A stretch of DNA of 64,000 nucleotides, taken from Hofstenia miamia. Lineage: Eukaryota; Xenacoelomorpha; Acoela. Within the stretch, counting starts at the first letter, position 1. The number at the start of each line of letters is the position of its first letter. Of this stretch, positions 57,418 through 64,000 are shown one piece after another. Position numbers and translations under genes: made by a program. The DNA lies in contig SCFE01000036.1 in assembly GCA_004352715.1 (NCBI GenBank), positions 2,108,448 to 2,172,447 on the forward strand, written 5' to 3'. The notes beneath the pieces were generated by a model. The model searched no databases. It saw only the letters and a list, made by a program, of their open reading frames with translations, and was not told where the DNA came from.

Positions 57418-60400
57418 GTAAAATATTTGTTAAGGTAAAAAATAATATGTATATACATGGACATATATATATATATATATATATTATACATGGACATATA
57501 TATATATATATATATATGAACGATATACAAATGCCCCTCCAAACAAAATGCAAAGGTTCATTCAATATTAACATTAAAATGAAATATTTTGACTTTATCT
57601 AAAAGAGAAATTTAAAAAAATTAAGCATTCTCAGCTAATTAAATAGTTTCAGAAGTGAATCAACTGCATAATATATAATATACCGAGTTGTTAAGCAGGT
57701 ATGTAAAATACGATGTGTCCAAAATGCAGAAACTCTAGACTGTAGCATCTAACTTTCGAAAGCTGCTTTAGTGTTTGAAATTGGTTCTTAACTATTTTGA
57801 GAAAGGGCCAAAATATAATTAGATGACGCTTGAAACATCTTGGGCATTCTATACATAATTAAAATGCAAGACGCCTACGGATAGTACTTAATACTTATCT
57901 ATAACCCTTAATTGAAATTCTGGATCAAGAAACTAGAATTATGAAGTTTGAGATTGAAGATTCAACCAAAAACTAAATGCATGAAAGCATGAAAATGTTA
58001 TTCAGCTAAGAGAAAGGGAGAATTCCGTAAAGTTTTAGGAGAGGATATGTTCGAAATACGAGATAGAAAGGAGAAGGATCAAGTGAATAACAAATTCAGA
58101 CAATAATATCAAGTGATGACATCTCCAAAATTGGTAAGATGCATTGCAGTGGCGCAGCAGTGTTTCGTTACGGATGCTACAAATTTTTCCATTGTTTTAC
58201 TCGAGACCAATAAATTTCTAAAAATCTCAAATATTTCAGTTTAATGTCTTATATACCAGAGATAGAGGAGAGAAAAAATATTGAATTTGAGGTTGAATTG
58301 TGCAAATGAAAGAAACTATGTGTGTCAAAAACTTAATTAGCACTAATTACCAACTCTCAGTGAGTTGTAAACAATGACGACCTCTGATTTTGAGCACACA
58401 CCTCGATGGGACTCACACAAGTTGTCTTCAAAAACAAAATATTTCAAGTTCACATGGGCCTTCGACCCTCATCGTCTGAACACTAGGAAGGGAAATAATT
58501 TGAATAGTTTAAAAAAATCAGATTTCTCATTTTAAAAAAAATTCTTATTTGCATGTAATTCAGGCATATGTACATATTTTATCACATATCTCATAGATGT
58601 GTCCATGTAAAAACCTTTAAACATTTCTGATCAGGTTTGGGTAAAATTGTTTAAAATGCAGACAAATCGGTTTGTTACGTAAAAGTAACACTGGTGAAAA
58701 CTGGTATTCATGAGGTTCTGATAGTTTATACTTATATAGTTTTATAATTGACATCTAACTAAGAAAAAATTGATACTCATGTCCAATTACCGTGACGAGT
58801 CTGATATTTTCGGCGGCAATGGCACTACGTCAGAAAACGTTGTAATGCAATCAGAATTCTTGCAAAAAACATATTAAACATTTACGTGAATATGTAGCAA
58901 CTAGCAAATCCAGATTTTTCCATTGTAAATTTTTTGGAATATTTTTCATGATATTTCGCATATTGACTTTGGTGGAACTATGTACAACGCTGCTGCCAGC
59001 ATTTTTGTCGTGAGCCTGGCGGTTTACAAAGTATACTGTAAAACACAGGATAAAGCTTGGAAGCCTTAGTCACGGTAAAATCAAGTTGTTGTGTTTGCTT
59101 AGTAATACCAGTATAATTCTATTTGATGCAAGCATCTCCGAAATACTTCGACAGGATAATTAGTAGGTTCACCCCATACAGTGCTATTGGTGTTTGAGCA
59201 ATGAGCATTTACCCAATATCTCTTTAAAAGGTAATTTTGACTAGAATTGAAACAGGCATTACCACCAGGTAACCGCAATTACCGAGTATTCATATATTCC
59301 AAAAACGAGTGGCAATACAAATATTATATTCATATTGATTTGACAGGCAATAATATTGTATAAATTCCTTCCTAGAATTTTGCTGGCGCTTCATTTTACA
59401 AAAAACTTGAAAGTGGGGGCTAGAATCCTTCCCCTTGTAGTACTTTGTTTTGCAAACCCTTTCATTTTCCAACTTATCATGCTCCATTAAAATATTAATT
59501 TGAGAAGTCTATTTAAATTGGACATATACGTGCCAAAGCGATAGACTTGTACGTGTACATTAATAACATAATAAATTTTTAATTTAAAGGCAGATAATTT
59601 AGTGTAAATAATAAAATGAAACCGTTTCCTAGACCAGTAAATAAACAATATTTAAATTGGCTTCTTCAACTAGGTTAGACTTTACATTTGTTTTCTATAT
59701 TAATTTCTAAGTTTGAAATCTTGAATTTATATAACTTCATAAATATTTAGATAAGCTGTTCGAAAAAAGGGAAATAAATTTTAAACTGGATATTTGCAAT
59801 GAACAAAATCCCGAATTTTTCAGAAGATGTTCACCAAAAATGAGGAAAATGTATGGTGCAATTAGAGATTACCATTGTTCAAGGCATCAACATAAGATTT
59901 GCAAAGACTACACTAGAGGAAGAGAAAGTTTTGAGTGCTTTTTTAAAAAATCCCTTACAATAGGTCCCAAACATACTCTTTGGAATGGGCACAAGATTCT
60001 GAGGGACTTAAATCTAGCAAAAGTTTTTCCGAAACTACCACTCTCATCAGTTTTAAGAGAAGTGCGTTATACGAATTGCGCAGTAGTTCTCAACAGCAGA
60101 GAACTCTTAGATTATGAAAACGGACAATTCATTGATTCACACGAAGCAGTATTCAGGATGAATTTCGCACCAATATCAAAATTTAAAAAGTTTGTAGGTA
60201 TGAAGACCACAGCACATACGGTAAATGCCTTTAAATATGTACATTTTAAAAAGATTCCAAAAAACAAAAATCCATTCACATACATTTGGTTCACTGGAAA
60301 ATCCGTTTATAACTTTATCAATGTTCTGGTAAGGGATTTTACTGCTAAAGCAGGAGGGATTATTCCAAAATTTCATCGTCACTTAAGATCATCGAAAGTT

Positions 60401-60733
60401 TCAAATGTTCACTTATCAACTGGTGAAATCGGCAAAATTGCTCGCTGTATTCTAAACGATACTGGAATTGCTCCTACCAATCATCTAGGAGTAATGGCAT
60501 CTTCAGGATTTCAGACATTTATCTTAGCTATGCATGTTTGTGATTGGGTGAATATATTTGGTGGATCAAATGCAGAACCTAACCCTGGTCATTATTATGA
60601 CAAAAGGAAAGTAGTTTCTGGCGAAAATTTTCATCCCTATAGCCGTGAAAGGGAAAGCTATCGAAAACTTTCTTTTGCAGAAGGAGCCGGATATTTAAAC
60701 ATAAAAGGATTCCGACAAGTTAACTGTGATTAG
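57294..60733 (+). CDS. GT29 sialyltransferase-like type II membrane protein, ST6Gal-type
   Basis: Exons 57294-57417 and 59751-60733 join in phase (GT-AG, 1107 nt) to give 368 aa. Residues 3-22 are one hydrophobic anchor after a short cytosolic end, as in Golgi glycosyltransferases. The sialyl motifs are visible: L from C151 (CAVVLNSREL, then FIDSHEAVFRMNFAP), S (GVMASSGFQTFILAMHVCDWV, C305; the L-S disulfide), motif III HYYD (322-325) and VS as H336-P-Y-S-R-E341. The end, IKGFRQVNC, resembles the ST6Gal C-terminus. Family role: transfer of sialic acid from CMP-sialic acid to glycans in the Golgi. In motif L the usual G-N-S/G reads L-N-S-R, so activity or donor choice may differ. A paralogue lies tail to tail at 62911-63914. 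AATAAA follows at about 60875. Confidence 0.85.
57455..57518. repeat. (TA)n blocks within a duplicated TACATGGACA(TA)n unit
   Basis: TACATGGACA followed by a long TA run occurs twice in succession in intron 1 of the sialyltransferase-like gene. Confidence 0.9.
57603..59750. other. Intron 1 of the sialyltransferase-like gene, no other gene
   Basis: No extra coding exon is needed here, because exons 1 and 2 join in phase. I see no clear repeat. Confidence 0.45.
59751..60733 (+). CDS. Sialyltransferase-like gene, exon 2 (stem and catalytic domain)
   Basis: Begins after an AAATATTTAG acceptor with KLFEKREINFKLDIC and runs to TAG at 60731-60733. The stem aligns with the paralogue (LD-LF-K and IC patterns, and C-x15-C spacing), which argues that the frame upstream of the internal Met at 59840 is coding. 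Confidence 0.85.
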
Positions 60734-61499
60734 TTTTTCTGTATGTTGATGTATAATGTCTAAAATGTGTTTTGCAATTTCAGCCATATTTGTACTGATT
60801 CTATCACTTTATTCAAATTGCGCAAGCTTATTCATTGAAATTATTTAGAAATTATAAATATACTTAATTTCGAAAATAAAAAATTGTTTTCTATAACCGA
60901 TATATAATTTCTCTTAAAATATTGACAACTTACTACAATGGCTAACATCTACTTACTAAATACTCATTTGTGTGGCATAAAAATGCTAGAAGGATTTTAT
61001 GGAAAATGCATAGTCTACTCTATTAGAAAACACATTAAATTATAAATATTATAAATAAATATTGATTTTTTCTAGCGAAACTATTTTTAATCATTGTATT
61101 AAGGCCTTATGCGTATAATATTTCTTTCTCTGCAGTGTTTTTTGTTTATTAAATTTTCTCGTAGCAGTATATTGCACGAAATCAACATCATAAATATTTA
61201 AAATTATTGACAATTTTACAAAATTAAATTTATTCATTAATTTAATTCTAAACAATTAAAATATACAGTAATCACTTCAAGGTATTTTATTCGTAATTAC
61301 AAATGTACCATCCATTTCTTTCCTTCCTGAATAAAATTGCGACAAAAACATTATTAAAGGAAACCATATTTTAATTCCTCTTCCATATACATCAGAATAT
61401 GAATTAACTGATATGGTTCTTAAACATTTTTTTTCAGCTACTACATATATAAGTAGTAAAGAGTGACAATGTGAAGCATACATGGACAGGAAACCTGAC
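60734..61499. other. 3' flank of the sialyltransferase-like gene
   Basis: Contains the probable 3' UTR with AATAAA near 60875. No coding segment seen beyond it. Confidence 0.4.
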
Positions 61500-61790
61500 T
61501 CGATTGAAATATTTACTATCCGAACCTGACCCGACCCAAAACTTTGACTTCGATTTGACGAATTGACGTCTGTCCAATCAAATGATCATTAACATCTATC
61601 ATTTTCTTATAGAAAAAACATCAATTCATTGTCATATTTAACTTTTTTCTCAAATCAAGCGGTTTATTGTTATCAATATTTTTATTTATCAATTTATTCT
61701 TTTACCCAAACCCAACAAGACCCGAAAATTTGTTTTCTGAACACAACCTGATCCGACACCCGAAATCAGGTCGACTTTAATTGGGTACCC
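61500..61790. repeat. GACCCG/CCCAAACCC-rich patch, MITE-like
   Basis: Words such as CCTGACCCGACCC, CAACAAGACCCG and GGGTACCCGATTT repeat on both strands. They resemble the subterminal repeats of the neighbouring MITE (62036-62441), but no clean TIR pair is visible. Confidence 0.4.
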
Positions 61791-61864
61791 GATTTCACTT
61801 TCTCATAATCATTTACAATAACCACTAACTAATAATGAAAACTTAATTCAAATTTACATCAATT

Positions 61865-62600
61865 CTATTGAAAGTAATAAGGTTTTGATACATTTTCTTT
61901 TTTTATCATATAGAGCCTCTTTCCTGTGTAAATTATGTCATCTGCATCACTACAATTAACAAAACGACTTTCCGAAATTAATTCATGATATCGTACAGCT
62001 TCTTCACCCATAGCACAATTAGTTGCAAATATGAGTAGAGGTGTAAGTGGGTCACTGAATGTTGACCCAGACCCAATTGGACCTACATCCGAGCTGACCC
62101 AGACCCAATTTAAATTTAAATTATGTCCCAGTTTCACACAAAAAAAGTTTCTGATTAATATATATAATAAACAAACATGAATAACATTGCAAAACTATTC
62201 TATTCTTCTATTGTAAACATGGGTAACATAAATCTTAGTTGAACAAAATTGAAAGATATACATGTATGTGACAATTATTTATTGACAATAATTTTACAGA
62301 TACAAGAAGTTCAACTTGTACATTATACAGCTTTAATTTGACCCAGACCCAATTCAAAATTATGTTAATAGACCCAGACCCAACTACACAAAAATGTGAC
62401 CCAATTTGACCCAGATCCGGTTTGACCCACTTACACCTCTGAATATGAGGGGGCAGAAGGAAGCATGCACACGATCGTGATATGCTCTTTTCCTAGAGGC
62501 GTCGTGATCAGAGCAAATCTGAGCAACTAGTTTACTTCGATTGGGATGTATAATCCGTTTATCAAAAATAGATTTTTGTAAAGGTGCCAAAGCGATCTGT
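61865..62600 (-). pseudogene. Transposon ORF fragment split by a MITE
   Basis: On the minus strand an open frame from about 62600 encodes QICSDHDASRKRAYHDRVH, is cut by the MITE at 62442, and resumes at 62035 with NCAMGEEAVRYHELISE to a stop at 61865. Ignoring the insertion and one target duplication, the frame continues without a break. The phrase (F-x-PLIF, then GAMGEEA-x-x-H) resembles the C-terminal part of a retroelement protein common in invertebrates (FTPLVFST-GGMG). The upstream part is missing. Confidence 0.55.
62036..62441. mobile_element. hAT-type MITE (406 bp) with perfect 8-bp target duplication
   Basis: The ends are TAGAGGTGTAAGTGGGTCA and TGACCCACTTACACCTCTG, inverted repeats differing only in the outermost base (C expected in hAT). 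The 8-bp sequence AATATGAG flanks both sides (62028-62035 and 62442-62449). Subterminal GACCCAGACCCAATT words repeat inside. There is no coding capacity. Confidence 0.9.
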
Positions 62601-62910
62601 ATATTGTACATGTATAAAACAACAATTTATTCTTAATGCATTTATTAGCCCTGTATTTTTTATGACTCTTCAAAATTATTTGAAATGTGAGTAAGCACAA
62701 ATAAAAGAATTGTGTCGAACTGCTAGCAGAAAGTTCTAAATACACTGGATTTTTAATGTAGATCCTCTTTGACCAGTGTGGTCACAAAATTATAAAAAAC
62801 ATTAGACAAAAGATATATTGCAAAAAGTATAAATAATGAATGAATAAAAAATTATAAAATCCATTTTTAAAATAAATTCAATTTTAGTAGTTAATAAACA
62901 TTTAAATGAA
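62601..62910. other. 3' flank between the MITE-split ORF and the second GT29 gene
   Basis: Likely contains the 3' UTR of the minus-strand sialyltransferase-like gene. No coding segment is seen. Confidence 0.4.
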
Positions 62911-63914
62911 TTAACAGTTTTCCAAAGTTCTAAATCCTTTAATTGTCAAAAAACCATTACCAATTTTAGAGGCTAGCTTTCGATACAACTCTCTTTCAGA
63001 TAAATAGGGATGAACTTCATTATTTTCAAGAGGTTTTTCACTTCTGTGTACATCGAAATAATGACTTTTCAATGATTTTTCATCAGCAGCTCCAAATACA
63101 TTTACTTCATCACACATATGCATTAAGAGAAGAATAGCATGATATCCTGACGAAGCAATGTCACCTAATGTATTACCATCTGACGATAACTTTTTTGCTA
63201 AACATGCTGCATGCTTTCCATACATTCCATCGGAAAAATAGACGTGGTTTGTTTCATGTCTGCTAAATGTGTCAAAGGATTTCTTAATGATTGTACCTTT
63301 GTTGGTATCATTAATAAACGTCTCAATAAAATTATCTCCAGCCCCATTAAACCAAATAAATGTGAATTTGTTGTGATATTTATCTCTGATTCGCTGGAAT
63401 TTATGTGACTTTTTTACATAAGTTGCTGCATTAACGATATTTATAGATCGCTTGGTGCCAACATGTTTCTCATACGTTTGAACGGGAGCATAGTTTAAGC
63501 GGGCTACTAAATCATGGCTATCAATGAACTGCCCATTTTCGTATTTAAGCACTTCGCAACTATTGGCAACCATGGCACATTTTGTATAACGCTGTCTTTG
63601 TAAATATGTTGTCAGTGGCATAGTCGGAAGATAATCTGATAGCTGGAAGGTCTTCATAAGAATACTGTTCTGCCACAGTGTATCATTGTCATGCATAGTC
63701 AATTCATTTTTAATGATGCATTGAATATCTTCATCAGATTCTGCTCTGCATGAACGTCGTGATTTTCTTTTGCAATAATAAACCTTTGCTTCATAATACA
63801 TGCGCAGCATTTCTTCTGAGCAATCACTAACGTCAATCTTAATTGGAGAACAGATTGAATTCTTTTTTTCAATTTTTTTTGAAAACAGACTATCTAAACA
63901 TTTACCCTTAAATT
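62911..63914 (-). CDS. GT29 sialyltransferase-like paralogue, last exon (5' exon outside window)
   Basis: The exon follows a TTTAAATGCAG acceptor and encodes 333 residues to a TAA (62911-62913). It contains the luminal stem and catalytic domain. Motif L starts CAMVANSCEV and includes FIDSHDLVARLNYAP. Motif S is GDIASSGYHAILLLMHMCDEV, motif III HYFD, and VS H-P-Y-L-S-E. It ends IKGFRTLENC. It aligns along its length with the gene at 57294-60733 and enters in the same splice phase (1), so the two are duplicates in inverted, tail-to-tail order. The motif L Gly positions are Ala and Cys here. The anchor exon should lie beyond 64000. Predicted role: Golgi glycan sialylation, with the same caution about altered motif L. 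Confidence 0.85.
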
Positions 63915-64000
63915 CTGCATTTAAATTAGCAGAAAATATTTAAAAAATACCTTACTAATGTAGCTTGTTGAAAGAAGTGTCATTGACATACATAGAGCAA
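63915..64000 (-). other. Start of intron 1 side of the second GT29 gene
   Basis: Intron sequence immediately upstream of the exon at 63914, with a stop in the coding frame, so the frame does not continue to the window edge. Confidence 0.6.

Noticed and set aside
59821-59840. Splice acceptor (TTTTTCAG) just before the internal Met of the first GT29 gene
   Set aside because: The frame upstream to 59751 aligns with the paralogue's stem, and the acceptor at 59750 gives the phase required by exon 1. Using 59823 would need an extra unseen exon.
61277-61483. Minus-strand ORF between the GT29 genes
   Set aside because: No domain, unusual composition or splice support.

Overview
The window is AT-rich, intron-containing, repeat-laden animal DNA. 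GT-AG introns, a class A GPCR, GT29 sialyltransferase-like genes with a type II membrane anchor, and a eukaryote-type endonuclease V point to an invertebrate metazoan; the sequence does not let me name the phylum. Six multi-base N gaps, and single-N joins with near-identical sequence on both sides, indicate a draft assembly of a heterozygous genome.

Four cellular genes can be built from the sequence. (1) ENDOV, minus strand, four exons from 17019 down to 5522. The splice phases agree, the CDS is 837 nt (278 aa), and the catalytic Asp/Glu/Asp and the PYIP wedge are present. (2) A two-exon class A GPCR, plus strand, 30861-32521 (326 aa). (3) A two-exon ST6Gal-like sialyltransferase, plus strand, 57294-60733 (368 aa). 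(4) A paralogue of gene 3, minus strand, 62911-63914, whose anchor exon lies beyond the window. Genes 3 and 4 are tail to tail about 2.2 kb apart.

The rest is mostly mobile DNA at different stages of decay. 1-2680 and 18183-19060 are two copies of one APE-type non-LTR family. 3085-4650 is a better preserved non-LTR element. RT or endonuclease remnants lie at 17742-18062, 19232-19480, 20680-20985 and 52029-52400. The ENDOV introns hold a TIR-bounded element made almost wholly of 18 apparently identical 136-bp repeats (5944-8803, 6-bp target duplication), a foldback element (10536-10738) and a non-autonomous hAT-like element (11055-12489). A P-element/THAP9-like transposase relic lies at 27655-28690, a hAT transposase relic at 50100-50760, and hAT-type MITEs at 25900-26307 and 62036-62441. 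The second MITE has a perfect 8-bp target duplication and splits an older transposon ORF. A Ty3/Gypsy-type retroelement (41584-44853, minus) is inactivated in a pattern that looks like CpG deamination. Around it are AT-rich repeats, including an array with an 89-bp period and a conserved GTTCAGGCTGAC core (38141-39060).

I see no operon, CRISPR array, tRNA or rRNA gene. The strongest candidates for something undescribed are the minisatellite-filled TIR element inside ENDOV, the diverged sialyltransferase pair, and the 89-bp core array.
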